Positions 40,900 to 51,100 of a DNA stretch of 64,000 bases are shown here, in pieces. Below the pieces are notes generated by a model. It was given only the letters and a program-made list of their open reading frames with translations. It was not told the DNA's origin and searched no databases. Each line of letters opens with the position of its first letter. Within the stretch, counting starts at the first letter, position 1. A program made the position numbers and the translations under genes. Where the stretch lies: positions 1,798,001 to 1,862,000 of the forward strand of contig NZ_CP066306.1 in the NCBI RefSeq assembly GCF_016406145.1, written 5' to 3'. Source of the DNA: Pseudomonas putida (GTDB lineage Bacteria; Pseudomonadota; Gammaproteobacteria; Pseudomonadales; Pseudomonadaceae).

Positions 40900-43509
40900 A
40901 TGGGCAAATCGCTGGTCATTGTGGAATCCCCGGCCAAGGCCAAGACCATCAACAAGTACCTGGGCAACCAGTACGTGGTGAAGTCGAGTATCGGCCACAT
41001 CCGTGACCTCCCCACCAGCGGTTCGGCCAGCGCCAGCAAAGAGCCGGCCGCCAAGCGTGGCAAGGCTGCGGGTGAGGCTCCGGCCCTGTCGCCGAAAGAG
41101 AAGGCCCGTCGCCAGCTGGTGGCGCGCATGGGCGTCGACCCCGAGCACGGCTGGAAGGCCAAGTACGAGATCCTGCCCGGCAAGGAAAAGGTGATCGAAG
41201 AGTTGCGCCGCCTGGCCAAGGATGCTGACACCATCTATCTCGCAACCGACTTGGACCGCGAAGGGGAAGCCATCGCCTGGCACCTGCGCGAGGCCATCGG
41301 TGGCGACGACGCCCGCTACAAGCGCGTGGTGTTCAACGAAATCACCAAAAAGGCCATCCAGGATGCGTTCTCGCAGCCCGGTGAGCTGGATATCGACCGT
41401 GTCAATGCCCAGCAGGCGCGTCGCTTCCTGGACCGCGTGGTGGGCTACATGGTCTCGCCACTGCTGTGGGCCAAGATCGCCCGTGGCCTGTCTGCGGGGC
41501 GTGTCCAGTCGGTGGCCGTGAAGCTGGTTGTCGAGCGTGAGCGCGAGATCCGTGCCTTCATCCCGGAAGAGTACTGGGAAGTGCACGCCGACCTTGGCAC
41601 CGCCAAGGACGCCAAGGTGCGTTTCGAGGTAACCCGCGAGAAGGGCGAGGCGTTCAAGCCGCTGAACGAAGCTCAAGCCATGGCTGCGCTGAGCAAACTC
41701 AAGGCGTCCAGCTACAGTGTGGTCAAGCGTGAAGACCGCCCGACCAGCAGCAAGCCGTCGGCACCGTTCATCACGTCCACCCTGCAACAGGCTGCAAGCA
41801 ACCGCCTGGGCTTCGGGGTGAAGAAGACCATGATGATGGCTCAGCGGCTATACGAAGCGGGCTACATCACCTACATGCGTACCGACTCGACCAATCTGTC
41901 GGTGGACGCGCTGGACATGGCGCGCAGCTACATCGAGCGTGAGTTCGGCAAGCAGTACCTGCCTGAGGCACCGCTGGTGTACGGCAGCAAAGAAGGCGCT
42001 CAGGAGGCCCACGAAGCGATTCGTCCTTCCGACGTCAATACGCACCCAACCAAGCTCAGCGGCATGGAGCGTGACGCCGAGCGCTTGTATGAGCTGATCT
42101 GGCGCCAGTTCCTCGCCTGCCAGATGCCGCCTGCCCAGTACCTGTCCACCAGTGTGACCGTGGCTGCCGGTGACTTCGAGTTGCGCGCCAAAGGCCGCAT
42201 CCTCAAGTTCGACGGTTACACCCGTGTGCTGCCTCAGCAGAGCAAGCCGGGCGAAGATGATGTGTTGCCGGAAATGGTCCAGGGTGAAGCGCTCAAGCTG
42301 ATCCAGATCGACCCGAGCCAGCACTTCACCAAGCCGCCTGCGCGCTTTACTGAAGCGAGCCTGGTCAAGGAAATGGAAAAGCGCGGTATTGGTCGACCGT
42401 CGACCTACGCGGCTATCATTTCCACCATCCAGGACCGCGGCTACGTAACACTGCACAATCGTCGCTTCTACTCCGAGAAGATGGGCGACATCGTCACCGA
42501 GCGCTTGTCGGAAAGCTTCGCCAACCTCATGGACTACGGTTTCACCGCCGGCATGGAGGAAAACCTCGATGATGTGGCGCAGGGTGAGCGCGACTGGAAG
42601 AACGTGCTGGACGAGTTCTACGGCGACTTCAGCAAGAAACTGCTGACGGCCGAATCAGCCGAAGACGGCATGCGTGCCAACCAGCCGACCATGACCAACA
42701 TCCCATGCAAGGAATGCGGCCGGCCGATGATGATTCGGACTGCTTCTACTGGCGTGTTCCTGGGATGCTCGGGTTACAGTCTGCCGCCTAAAGAGCGCTG
42801 CAAGGCCACCGTCAACCTGGTGCCGGGCGATGAAATTGCTGCTGACGACGAAGGTGAATCGGAGTCGCGCGTGCTATTGGGCAAGCACCGCTGCCCGATC
42901 TGCGCCACGGCCATGGATGCCTACCTGCTCGACGAGAAGCACAAGCTGCATATCTGCGGTAACAACCCCGATTGCGTTGGCTACGAGATCGAAGAGGGCA
43001 GTTACCGCATCAAGGGTTACGAAGGGCCGAGCCTGGAGTGTGACAAGTGCGGTAGCGAGATGCAGCTCAAGACCGGCCGGTTCGGCAAGTTCTTCGGTTG
43101 CACCAACCCGGCGTGCAAGAACACCCGCAAGCTGCTCAAGAGCGGCGAGGCGGCGCCACCGAAGATGGACAAGGTGGACATGCCAGAGCTCAAGTGCGAG
43201 AAGGTCGACGACACCTATGTGCTGCGTGACGGTGCTTCTGGGCTGTTCCTGGCAGCCAGCCAGTTCCCCAAGAATCGCGAGACCCGTGCGCCGCTGGTGC
43301 TGGAGATCGTGCCGCACAAGCATGATATCGACCCCAAGTACCACTTCCTGTGCGATGCGCCGCAGAAAGACCCGGAGGGTCGCCCGGCAGTGATCCGCTA
43401 CAGCCGTAAGACCAAAGAGCAATACGTGCAGTCCGAGGTCGATGGCAAACCTACCGGGTGGAAGGCGTTCTACGACGGTAATGCCTGGAAGGTTGAAGAC
43501 AAGCGGTGA
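40900..43509 (+). CDS. topA: DNA topoisomerase I
   Basis: An 869-residue type IA topoisomerase that relaxes negative supercoils. The TOPRIM domain starts [20 protein letters not shown]; the catalytic Tyr lies in [14 protein letters not shown]. Three C-terminal zinc-ribbon-like modules are visible (CKECGRPM...[11 protein letters not shown]...[12 protein letters not shown]...NPAC), plus a final zinc-less module. ATG 40900 with AGGAA upstream. It has its own hairpin after the stop. In Pseudomonas, topA commonly stands between fadBA and sulA-lexA, as here. Confidence 0.97.
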   Translation: MGKSLVIVESPAKAKTINKYLGNQYVVKSSIGHIRDLPTSGSASASKEPAAKRGKAAGEAPALSPKEKARRQLVARMGVDPEHGWKAKYEILPGKEKVIEELRRLAKDADTIYLATDLDREGEAIAWHLREAIGGDDARYKRVVFNEITKKAIQDAFSQPGELDIDRVNAQQARRFLDRVVGYMVSPLLWAKIARGLSAGRVQSVAVKLVVEREREIRAFIPEEYWEVHADLGTAKDAKVRFEVTREKGEAFKPLNEAQAMAALSKLKASSYSVVKREDRPTSSKPSAPFITSTLQQAASNRLGFGVKKTMMMAQRLYEAGYITYMRTDSTNLSVDALDMARSYIEREFGKQYLPEAPLVYGSKEGAQEAHEAIRPSDVNTHPTKLSGMERDAERLYELIWRQFLACQMPPAQYLSTSVTVAAGDFELRAKGRILKFDGYTRVLPQQSKPGEDDVLPEMVQGEALKLIQIDPSQHFTKPPARFTEASLVKEMEKRGIGRPSTYAAIISTIQDRGYVTLHNRRFYSEKMGDIVTERLSESFANLMDYGFTAGMEENLDDVAQGERDWKNVLDEFYGDFSKKLLTAESAEDGMRANQPTMTNIPCKECGRPMMIRTASTGVFLGCSGYSLPPKERCKATVNLVPGDEIAADDEGESESRVLLGKHRCPICATAMDAYLLDEKHKLHICGNNPDCVGYEIEEGSYRIKGYEGPSLECDKCGSEMQLKTGRFGKFFGCTNPACKNTRKLLKSGEAAPPKMDKVDMPELKCEKVDDTYVLRDGASGLFLAASQFPKNRETRAPLVLEIVPHKHDIDPKYHFLCDAPQKDPEGRPAVIRYSRKTKEQYVQSEVDGKPTGWKAFYDGNAWKVEDKR

Positions 43510-43528
43510 TTGTTTCGGTGATGTGATT

Positions 43529-43547
43529 GGGGCCGCTTAGCGGCCCC
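43529..43547 (+). terminator. Hairpin after topA
   Basis: GGGGCCGC-TTA-GCGGCCCC, 8-bp stem; the following tract ATTTCATT is only moderately T-rich. Confidence 0.75.
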
Positions 43548-43625
43548 ATTTCATTGGTGACAAGTACACACCCGATCCTTGAAACTGCAGGTATTCGCCT
43601 TTCAGCCTTAGGGAGGTCACTCGAG

Positions 43626-44141
43626 ATGGCCCAAGAACTCTACACCCGCACCAACCAAAAGCTCTTCTTCGCCGGCCTTGCCCTTGAGTCCATGGCCAAG
43701 GCTGTCGACAGCCAGGCCATGAATGCACAAGGCCTGGTGCAGGCCGAGCGCGAATCTGCGCTATTCCACCTGTATGGCGCGCTACTGGGCTTGTGTCACG
43801 AGATTGGTGGTTTCTACCGCCTGCCTGCAGCGCCCAGCGTCGAGCAATTGCTCGCCGATGACGCCCTGAATGACATTGCCATTCCCGAGGTGGCTGAGTT
43901 GCTGGAACTGGCCAGGCAGCGGGAAACCTGGCTGGCGCAATTGCTCACCGCTTATGCCGATTTGTTCCGACCACCGGTCGCGAAAAAAACGGCAAAAGCC
44001 GATGTCACTCAGCCACTCATCCAGGCCGTCAATCTCGACGAACCCGAGCAGGTTGCGCTGTCGCGTGAAGAGCTGGAAACCTGGCGCAACAACCTCAAAG
44101 GCCTGGTGAGACGATTCCGTGATGCGTTGAGTGAGTGCTGA
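43626..44141 (+). CDS. DUF6586-like conserved hypothetical protein
   Basis: A 171-residue mostly helical soluble protein starting MAQELYTRTNQKLFFAGLAL. It has no signal peptide. GGGAGG lies before ATG 43626; the open frame from 43527 crosses the topA hairpin and is rejected. It lies between topA and the sulA-lexA block, a stable Pseudomonas arrangement from general knowledge. The family label is from memory of the pattern; function is unknown. Confidence 0.78.
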   Translation: MAQELYTRTNQKLFFAGLALESMAKAVDSQAMNAQGLVQAERESALFHLYGALLGLCHEIGGFYRLPAAPSVEQLLADDALNDIAIPEVAELLELARQRETWLAQLLTAYADLFRPPVAKKTAKADVTQPLIQAVNLDEPEQVALSREELETWRNNLKGLVRRFRDALSEC

Positions 44142-44191
44142 TACTCGCCTTGGCTGGTACAATAGTGGCCTTTCGCGGAGAACAGCCCTTT

Positions 44192-44425
44192 ATGTCTACG
44201 TCTTTTCTGGAAATTGTCGAGTTGCCTGATGGCCGAATCGAACTGCGTCGTGCCGAGGACGAAGGCTCCCTGGTAACCCTGGATTTCTCGGAAGACGCCA
44301 AGGTATTCCTGCAGGGGCAACACGTTGAAGTAGCCAAGGCCATGCTGAGCGTGGGCGTGCAGATGGCGGGGCGCCTCATGGATGGCGAACTCGAACGCGA
44401 CGAAGGGCCGCGCGTACTGCACTGA
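44192..44425 (+). CDS. Conserved hypothetical protein, 77 residues
   Basis: A small acidic protein, MSTSFLEIVELPDGRIELRR at the start, predicted beta-rich then helical (AKAMLSVGVQMAGRLMDGE). It has no membrane segment. The start is ATG 44192, GGAG somewhat far upstream. It is co-directional with the DUF6586-like gene 50 bp away and convergent with sulA. Function is unknown. Confidence 0.8.
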   Translation: MSTSFLEIVELPDGRIELRRAEDEGSLVTLDFSEDAKVFLQGQHVEVAKAMLSVGVQMAGRLMDGELERDEGPRVLH

Positions 44426-44450
44426 CACCCAGGTTGTTTCGGGTTACAGG

Positions 44451-44490
44451 CAAAGCCTGAACATCAGCCGAGGCGGATGTTCAGGCTTTG
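44451..44490. terminator. Perfect 15-bp stem overlapping the sulA stop
   Basis: CAAAGCCTGAACATC / GATGTTCAGGCTTTG with a 10-nt loop. The palindrome includes the last codons and stop of sulA. It lies between convergent genes and probably terminates both. Confidence 0.75.
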
Positions 44491-44940
44491 TGCGTTTCCG
44501 GCACTGGCTGCACGCAACAGTTGCTGTCGCGCGGTGGCATTTACGCTACCAAGCCAGCTGACAACGGTATGGCTACGGCCAAGGCGCAGCGCGTCACATG
44601 CCAATTGCAGTGCGCTCTGATTGCCGCGTGGCTGCAGCAGCAGAATGCGCTCGCGGTTGAGGCCGGCATCGCGCAACCATGCCTGGGTCAGGCTGCCCGG
44701 TGGTGCAATAAGCGTCAGCCAGCGGGCCTCTTGTTCTTCGCTCAGTTCGCGTAGCACCGGTGCCAGCAAGGTCTGGCAATGTTCGGGTGCGCCACGCAGG
44801 GACAGTTCACTGAACAGGTCCGGTTCGCTGTTCTTGCGCGCCTGCTCGCTGGCCTTCAGGCCTGGCAGTACCGGTTGGGCGAGGAAGGCTTCGAACAATG
44901 GAAGCTGTACCTGCTGTTGTGCTTGGACGAACTGTTGCAT
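44464..44940 (-). CDS. sulA: SOS cell-division inhibitor SulA-like
   Basis: A 158-residue protein in the SulA position, directly behind lexA (13 bp gap). The C-terminal half has the RecA-like SulA fold pattern: WLTLIAPPGSLTQAWLRDAG and RSHTVVSWLGSVNATARQQL. SulA blocks FtsZ after DNA damage until removed by Lon. The start is ATG 44940 with a perfect AGGAGG; an upstream in-frame start at 44976 is unlikely. It is co-transcribed with lexA from an SOS promoter with two LexA boxes. Confidence 0.92.
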   Translation of the reverse strand: MQQFVQAQQQVQLPLFEAFLAQPVLPGLKASEQARKNSEPDLFSELSLRGAPEHCQTLLAPVLRELSEEQEARWLTLIAPPGSLTQAWLRDAGLNRERILLLQPRGNQSALQLACDALRLGRSHTVVSWLGSVNATARQQLLRAASAGNAQSLNIRLG

Positions 44941-44953
44941 GACGCCTCCTGGT

Positions 44954-45562
44954 TTAGCGGCGAATAACGCCGACACTCAAACCTTCGATCACCATTTCCT
45001 GCTCTTTCAGGTCGACTTCGATGGGGGCGAAATCGGGGTTTTCGGCGATCAGCCAGACCTTGCTGCCTTCGCGTTTGAAACGTTTGACGGTTACTTCGTC
45101 GCCGATACGGGCGACGACGATTTGCCCGTTACGGGCCTCGCGGCAGGTATGCACAGCCAGCAGGTCGCCGTCGAAGATGCCGACGTCCTTCATGCTCATG
45201 CCGTGTACGCGCAGAAGGTAGTCGGCGCGCGGGTGGAAGAAGGATGGATTGATGTTGCAAGATTGTTCGATGTGCTGCTCGGCAAGGATCGGTGCGCCGG
45301 CTGCGACCCGGCCGATGATCGGCAGGCCGTTTTCTTCGGCCTTGGCTTCGAAACCGGGGATGCGGATCCCGCGGGATGCACCTGGGGTCATCTCGATCGC
45401 GCCTTTGCGCGCGAGGGCCTTGAGGTGCTCCTCGGCGGCGTTGGGCGACTTGAAGCCCAGCTCCTGAGCGATCTCCGCGCGCGTCGGCGGGAAACCGTTG
45501 TCTTCAAGGCAACGTTTGATGAAGGCCAGGATTTCGGCTTGGCGGGGCGTCAATTTCAACAT
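44954..45562 (-). CDS. lexA: SOS repressor LexA
   Basis: A 202-residue LexA. The winged-helix DNA-binding domain (about 1-65) starts [20 protein letters not shown] with recognition helix [20 protein letters not shown]; the cleavage site is A88-G89 (GRVAAGAP); the catalytic dyad is S123 in HGMSMKDVG and K160 in VTVKRF. RecA-stimulated self-cleavage derepresses the SOS regulon. Two LexA boxes lie in its promoter, so it is autoregulated. It is divergent from psrA. P. putida is known to have two LexA proteins; the sulA-linked one is LexA1. Confidence 0.97.
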   Translation of the reverse strand: MLKLTPRQAEILAFIKRCLEDNGFPPTRAEIAQELGFKSPNAAEEHLKALARKGAIEMTPGASRGIRIPGFEAKAEENGLPIIGRVAAGAPILAEQHIEQSCNINPSFFHPRADYLLRVHGMSMKDVGIFDGDLLAVHTCREARNGQIVVARIGDEVTVKRFKREGSKVWLIAENPDFAPIEVDLKEQEMVIEGLSVGVIRR

Positions 45563-45572
45563 GGCGGGCGCT

Positions 45573-45588
45573 CTGTCTTTTTATACAG
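45573..45588. promoter_or_regulatory. lexA: LexA box 1 of lexA-sulA
   Basis: CTG-TCTTTTTATA-CAG, 10 bp upstream of the lexA ATG. Confidence 0.9.
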
Positions 45589-45591
45589 TGA

Positions 45592-45607
45592 CTGGGATTA
45601 TATACAG
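45592..45607. promoter_or_regulatory. lexA: LexA box 2 of lexA-sulA
   Basis: CTG-GGATTATATA-CAG, 19 bp (about two helical turns) from box 1. It covers the -10 element of the lexA promoter. Confidence 0.9.
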
Positions 45608-45624
45608 TACTGGGTGAGCTGCAA
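45597..45624 (-). promoter_or_regulatory. lexA: lexA-sulA promoter
   Basis: On the minus strand TTGCAG (45624-45619) and TATAAT (45602-45597) with a 16-bp spacer; the perfect -10 lies inside LexA box 2. Confidence 0.75.
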
Positions 45625-45720
45625 GCGCCACGCGACAAGAAAAAGCGGCGCGCCACCCCTCTTGCAGCTTGCAGCTTGCGGCTCGGGGCTTTCTAATGGC
45701 GACCGCACAGTCACCGAGCC

Positions 45721-45749
45721 TTGACATCCTCAGGTCTGAAACGTATGTT
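45721..45749 (+). promoter_or_regulatory. psrA: psrA promoter
   Basis: TTGACA (45721-45726) and TATGTT (45744-45749) with a 17-bp spacer. The -10 lies inside the first PsrA-type palindrome. Confidence 0.78.
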
Positions 45750-45764
45750 TCAAACACCTGTTTG
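45738..45764. promoter_or_regulatory. psrA: Two abutting PsrA-type operators
   Basis: GAAAC-GTAT-GTTTC (45738-45751) and CAAAC-ACCT-GTTTG (45751-45764) share base 45751. Both match the published PsrA pattern (G/C)AAAC-N2-4-GTTT(G/C). They cover the -10 and likely transcription start of psrA, implying autorepression. Confidence 0.87.
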
Positions 45765-45783
45765 TCTGTCTGGCGGAGTAGTC

Positions 45784-46491
45784 ATGGCCCAATCGGAAAC
45801 CGTTGAACGCATTCTCGATGCTGCCGAGCAGCTGTTCGCGGAAAGGGGGTTCGCGGAAACCTCGTTGCGGCTGATTACCAGCAAGGCCGGGGTCAACCTG
45901 GCGGCGGTCAATTACCATTTCGGGTCCAAGAAGGCGCTGATCCAGGCGGTCTTTTCCCGTTTCCTCGGGCCGTTCTGCGCCAGCCTCGAACGTGAACTGG
46001 AGCGTCGTCAAGGTAAGCCTGAACAAAAGCCCAGCCTCGAAGAACTGCTGGAAATGCTCGTGGAACAGGCACTGGTGGTGCAGCCGCGCAGCAACAACGA
46101 CCTGTCGATCTTCATGCGCCTGCTGGGCCTGGCCTTCAGCCAGAGCCAAGGGCACCTGCGGCGCTACCTGGAAGACATGTATGGCAAGGTGTTCCGCCGC
46201 TATATGTTGCTGGTCAATGAGGCCGCACCACGCATTCCTCCGCTCGAACTGTTCTGGCGCGTGCACTTCATGCTCGGTGCTGCGGCGTTCAGCATGTCCG
46301 GCATCAAGGCGTTGCGCGCCATTGCCGAAACCGACTTTGGTATAAACACCTCCATAGAGCAGGTCATGCGCCTGATGGTACCGTTCCTGGCCGCTGGCAT
46401 GCGCGCCGACAGCGGTGTCACCGACGAGGCGATGGCCGCAGCACAGTTGCGCCCGCGCAGTAAAACCGGTAGCACCACCGCCAAGGCCTGA
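45784..46491 (+). CDS. psrA: TetR-family fatty-acid-responsive regulator PsrA
   Basis: A 235-residue TetR regulator with N-terminal HTH (about 8-52: TVERILDAAEQLFAERGFAE and AGVNLAAVNYHFGSKKALIQ) and a helical ligand domain. The identity as PsrA rests on sequence pattern, its place next to lexA, and two PsrA-type operators in its promoter. In P. aeruginosa PsrA binds long-chain fatty acids, represses itself and controls rpoS and fadBA (published). The start is ATG 45784 (GGAG upstream). fadBA lies 8 kb away in this window. Confidence 0.93.
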   Translation: MAQSETVERILDAAEQLFAERGFAETSLRLITSKAGVNLAAVNYHFGSKKALIQAVFSRFLGPFCASLERELERRQGKPEQKPSLEELLEMLVEQALVVQPRSNNDLSIFMRLLGLAFSQSQGHLRRYLEDMYGKVFRRYMLLVNEAAPRIPPLELFWRVHFMLGAAAFSMSGIKALRAIAETDFGINTSIEQVMRLMVPFLAAGMRADSGVTDEAMAAAQLRPRSKTGSTTAKA

Positions 46492-46531
46492 AGGCTGGGC
46501 GGGGCAGGGCGCTTGGGCTAAGCTAGCGCCC

Positions 46532-47053
46532 ATGTCCGACCTAGATCTTCTGCACATCTCCCTCGCTGACCAGCGCCTCTATGGCTTTGCCAATGGGCAG
46601 TTGTGCCTGCGCCTGGCGGTGTCGACCGCACGCAATGGGGCCGGTGAGCGCAATGGCTCCGGCTGCACGCCGCGCGGCCTGCACCAGGTGCGAGCGAGGA
46701 TTGGGGCGGGCTTGCCGCTCAATGCCGTGCTGCGTGGGCGGCGCTGGACCGGTGAGGTCTGGTCGCCGGCGTTGCACGCACAGTACCCCGGGCGTGACTG
46801 GGTCCTTACCCGCATCCTCTGGCTCAGCGGTTGCGAGGCCGGAGTCAATCGTCTTGGCGCCGTGGATACGTTCCGCCGCTATATCTATCTGCATGGCACG
46901 CCCGACACGGAACCCTTGGGCATACCGCTGTCCCATGGCTGCATTCGCCTGCGCAACACCGATCTGCTTGGCCTGTTCGAGCGCGTACCGGCGCATTGCC
47001 CGGTGCGTATCGAGGAGGCCGCATGCCCCCAGTGGGCTTCTTTAAGTCTGTAA
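46532..47053 (+). CDS. YkuD L,D-transpeptidase-fold protein without signal peptide
   Basis: A 173-residue YkuD-domain protein. The catalytic motif is H135-G-C137-I-R-L in LGIPLSHGCIRLRN, with the upstream His in YIYLHGTPD. It starts MSDLDLLHISLADQRLYGFA, with no signal peptide or anchor, so it is predicted cytosolic; periplasmic L,D-transpeptidases always carry an export signal. The 13-bp gap to nagZ indicates an operon. Cytosolic YkuD proteins acting as L,D-carboxypeptidases in muropeptide recycling are known (Acinetobacter ElsL/LdtK type); the same role is inferred here. Confidence 0.87.
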   Translation: MSDLDLLHISLADQRLYGFANGQLCLRLAVSTARNGAGERNGSGCTPRGLHQVRARIGAGLPLNAVLRGRRWTGEVWSPALHAQYPGRDWVLTRILWLSGCEAGVNRLGAVDTFRRYIYLHGTPDTEPLGIPLSHGCIRLRNTDLLGLFERVPAHCPVRIEEAACPQWASLSL

Positions 47054-47066
47054 TGAAGGATTGCCT

Positions 47067-48077
47067 ATGACCGTCAGCCTGCAAGGCTCCCTGATGGTGG
47101 ATATCGCCGGTAAATGGCTGACCGCCGAAGACCGCCAACTCCTGCGCCAGCCGGAAGTGGCTGGCCTGATCATCTTTGCCCGCAACATCGACAGCCCGCG
47201 CCAGGTGCGTGAACTGTGCGCGTCCATCCGCGCCATTCGTCCCGATCTGATTCTGGCCGTCGACCAGGAAGGTGGGCGTGTGCAGCGTTTGCGTCAAGGC
47301 TTCGTGCGCCTGCCAGCCATGCGCGCGATCGCCGATAACGCCAATGCCGAGTACCTCGCCGAGCAGTGCGGTTGGTTGATGGCCACTGAAGTGCTGGCGG
47401 TTGGCCTGGACCTCAGCTTCGCCCCTGTGCTCGACCTGGATCACCAGCGTAGCGCTGTGGTCGGCAGCCGCGCGTTTGAAGGCGACCCGCAACGTGCCGC
47501 GCAGCTTGCTGGCGCCTTCATCCGCGGGATGAACGCAGCGGGTATGGCTGCCTGTGGCAAGCATTTCCCCGGGCATGGTTGGGCGGAGGCGGACTCCCAC
47601 GTGGCCATTCCGACGGACGAGCGCAGCCTTGAGCAACTGCGCCAGGCAGATCTGGTACCGTTCACCCGTCTCAGCGGGCAGCTGGCGGCAGTCATGCCGG
47701 CGCATGTCATCTATCCGCAGGTAGACAATCAGCCGGCCGGGTTCTCGCGTCGTTGGTTGCAGGACATTCTGCGTGGCGAACTGGGCTTTGACGGGGTGAT
47801 CTTCAGTGACGACCTGTCGATGGCTGGTGCGCATGTGGTTGGCGATGCGGCCAATCGGATCGAGGCAGCGCTGAGTGCGGGTTGTGACATGGGCCTGGTG
47901 TGCAATGACCGGGCGGCCGCAGAGCTGGCTTTGAGCGCGGCGCAGCGGCTGAAGGTCAAGCCATCGCCGCGGATTGCACGCATGCGCGGGCAGGGGTTTG
48001 CGCGGACCGATTATCGCCAGCAGCCGCGTTGGCTGGAGGCGCTGGGGGCGTTGCGCGAGGCGCAGTTGGTCGATTGA
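47067..48077 (+). CDS. nagZ: Beta-N-acetylhexosaminidase NagZ
   Basis: A cytoplasmic GH3 enzyme of 336 residues that removes GlcNAc from anhydromuropeptides during cell-wall recycling, and so supplies the signals for AmpR/AmpC systems. The motif ACGKHFPGHGWAEADSH contains the conserved His; the nucleophile Asp lies in GVIFSDDLSMAGA. The length is normal. AAGGA precedes ATG 47067. It follows the cytosolic YkuD gene by 13 bp. A hairpin follows its stop. Confidence 0.96.
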   Translation: MTVSLQGSLMVDIAGKWLTAEDRQLLRQPEVAGLIIFARNIDSPRQVRELCASIRAIRPDLILAVDQEGGRVQRLRQGFVRLPAMRAIADNANAEYLAEQCGWLMATEVLAVGLDLSFAPVLDLDHQRSAVVGSRAFEGDPQRAAQLAGAFIRGMNAAGMAACGKHFPGHGWAEADSHVAIPTDERSLEQLRQADLVPFTRLSGQLAAVMPAHVIYPQVDNQPAGFSRRWLQDILRGELGFDGVIFSDDLSMAGAHVVGDAANRIEAALSAGCDMGLVCNDRAAAELALSAAQRLKVKPSPRIARMRGQGFARTDYRQQPRWLEALGALREAQLVD

Positions 48078-48085
48078 CTGTGCCG

Positions 48086-48135
48086 GCCCCACAGGTATCT
48101 CGCTGCTGTTTAAGGCGGTGAAAGTCCTGTGGGGC
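48086..48135. terminator. Hairpin between nagZ and the helicase gene
   Basis: GCCCCACAGG / CCTGTGGGGC with a 30-nt loop between two convergent genes; possibly a decayed REP. Confidence 0.5.
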
Positions 48136-48163
48136 TTGTCCGCGAAATAGCCGGGACTGACTG

Positions 48164-51100
48164 CTAGCGCCCCCGCTTTCCAGGCAGCGGGGCAAACAAT
48201 GCCTCGATTTCCTCATCCCCCAGTCGCCACTGCCCAGCTTCTGCCCCATCGAGCAGGCTTGCTGCCAGCGCTGCTTTTTCCTGCTGCAGCTGCTGTATCT
48301 TCTCTTCAACTGTGCCGCGCGTGATCAGCTTGAACACGAATACCGGCTTGTCCTGGCCGATGCGGTATGCGCGGTCGGTGGCCTGGTTCTCGCTGGCCGG
48401 GTTCCACCATGGGTCGAAGTGAATCACGGTGTCGGCAGCCGTCAGGTTCAGCCCCACGCCGCCGGCCTTGAGGCTGATCAGGAACACTTCGCTGTCGCCC
48501 TGCTGGAACTGCTGCACCGGTGTGCGTCGGTCACGGGTGTCACCAGTGAGCAGGCTGTAGCGGATCTTGCGCTTTTCCAGCTCTTGTTCGATCAGTGCCA
48601 GCATCGAGGTGAACTGCGAGAACAGCAGCACACGGCGCCCTTCGCTCAGCAGTTCTTCGAGCATGTCCAGCAGCGCGCCGAGCTTGCCCTTGTCAGCCTG
48701 ATTGCCCTTGATCTCGACCCCTTTGACCAGGCGTAAATCGCAACATACCTGGCGCAGCTTGAGCAGGGCATCGAGGATCACGATCTGGCTGCGTGCCGCG
48801 CCATTGCGGGCGATTTCCTCGCGCACTTTCTTGTCCATCGCCACGCGCACGGCCTCGTAGGTATCACGCTGGGCGTCGCTGAGCTCGACCCAGTGGACCA
48901 TTTCGGTCTTGGGCGGCAGTTCGGTTGCCACTTGCTCCTTGGTCCGGCGCAGCAGGAACGGGCGGATGCGGTGGACCAGGTGCGACAGGCGTTCGGCGTC
49001 GCCGTGGCGCTCGATCGGCGTACGGTAATCCTGGTTGAAGCGTTTCACCTCGCCCAGCCAGCCTGGCATGAGGAAGTGGAAGATCGACCATAGCTCGCCC
49101 AGGTTGTTTTCCATTGGTGTGCCGGTCAGGCATAGGCGCTGGTTGGCCTGCAGCTCGCAGACAGCCTGGGCGGCCTTGCTGGTGCTGCTCTTGATGTTCT
49201 GCGCCTCGTCAAGCACCAGCACGCTCCACTGCTGGGCGCGCAGGTGCTCGAGGTCGCGCGGCACCAGGGCGTAGGTGGTCAGTACCAGGTCGTATTCGTG
49301 CAGCTTGGCGAAATGCTTGCTGCGGCCGGGGCCGTGCAGGGCCAGGACGCGCAGGTCGGGGGCGAAGCGTTGGGCTTCGTCGAGCCAGTTGGGCACCAGG
49401 CTGGTCGGCATCACTGCCAGGGCGGGGTGGGCGAGGCGCCCGTTCTGCTTTTCCAGCAGCAGGTGGGCCAGGGCCTGCAAGGTCTTGCCCAGGCCCATGT
49501 CGTCGCCAAGGATGCCGCCGGTGCCCATTTCGCGCAGTGCCTGCAACCAGTTCAGGCCCTGCTGCTGATAGGGGCGCAGGGTGGCGTTGAGCGCTGCGGG
49601 TGGCGCGACCTGCAGGTCGCGTGCATCGCGCAGTCGCCGGCCCAGGTCGCGCACATGGGCGCCACCTTCCCAGTGCAGGGGCAAATGTTCGATGTCGTTA
49701 AGACGTGCCGCGTCGGCGCGGTCCATGCGCAGGGTGGGGCCGACGTTGTCCTCGTGCAGGTACAGTTCACCGAGGGTGCCCATGACCGACTTGATTCGCC
49801 CGTAGGGCAGGGCGACGCGCAGCGCAGGGGCGTCCAGCCGGCCGCGGTTGAGGTCTATCAGCAGGTGTTCATCGTCGCTACGCCGGGCCAGCTCGCTGGG
49901 GCGCAGCAGCTCGGGGTTGCTGCGCAGCAGCTGCAGCACGATTGGCAGCAGGCTGTGGCGCTGGCCTTCGACGACGATGCCCAGCTCCAGGTCGAACCAT
50001 TCGTGTCCTGGCGCTTCGTCGATGCTGGCGTACCAGTCATCCACCTCATGCAGGTTGAAGGCGAAGTCGCGGTGGATGTCGACTTCCCAGCCTGCCTTGC
50101 GCAGGCGCGGCAGGCCGTCGCGGGCGAAGCGCAGCCAGGCTTCGTCGTCGGGCAACTGAAGCATTTCTCCCGCGCTGTCTGGCAGTGCCTTGCTCTGCCG
50201 GGTGGCGGGTTTGAAGCCCAGTTCGCGCAGTGCCTTGCGCAGTGCCTGCTCGACCTGGGGCTGGCGGCGGATGCGTTGGCTGATGGTATCCACCAGTCGG
50301 GTCAATGGCTTGTCGTCGCTGCCACTGGCGCGTAGCCCATCGTAGTCGAACGATAGGGCGGCGCGGTGTTGCATCTGGCGCTGCATGCGCCCGGTCTTGG
50401 GCATATAGGCGCTGAATTCAAGGCTGCCAAGGGTCAGCCGGCCCTTGGGCTGGATGTTATCGATCTGCTCGGTGATCACGGCGGTGGGGGTAGGGACTTG
50501 CCGGTTCAAGGCGTTCAGTCGATGGCTCAAAGGTACTACCAGGTGTTCAGGTACGGTTGGTGCGCGTGCGAGCTGGCTGGCGATGAAGGGGTCGAGATCA
50601 TGCTGCAGCTCGCCGGTCTGATGCGAATGCCGATCGATGTAGTGCAGCGGCTCGATGGGCAGTACCTGCAGCGGCAGGTGCTGGTCATGGTGCCAGGCGC
50701 CCCTGTAGCTGCCGTTGTCCAATCTGACCCAGCGGAACTCGGCATGCAGTTGCGGCCCGGCATGCAAAGGCGTGGGGTCGTCTTCATACAGCAGGCGCCC
50801 GGTTGCCAAGGCGTAGCTCAAAAGCTCCGCACCTTGCTTGCCTTCCAGTTCAGCCACGGGCGTGAGCGTTTTGCTGCGGGCGTCGATCAGGCGCAACAGC
50901 CGAGCGTCGTCCTCCGTGACGTAACGGGGGGTGTAGTAGATCATCTCGGGCATTGAGGTGATGCGAACGACTTTCAGCGTACCGTCAGGTTGTAGCGTGC
51001 CCTTGATCGGCTCGAGATGAAAATGTTCGCTATCCCTGTGAATGCGATAGTAGATGGCGGGACCTTTGCGTGCCGGTTCCTTTGTGGCTGCGATCGGCGA

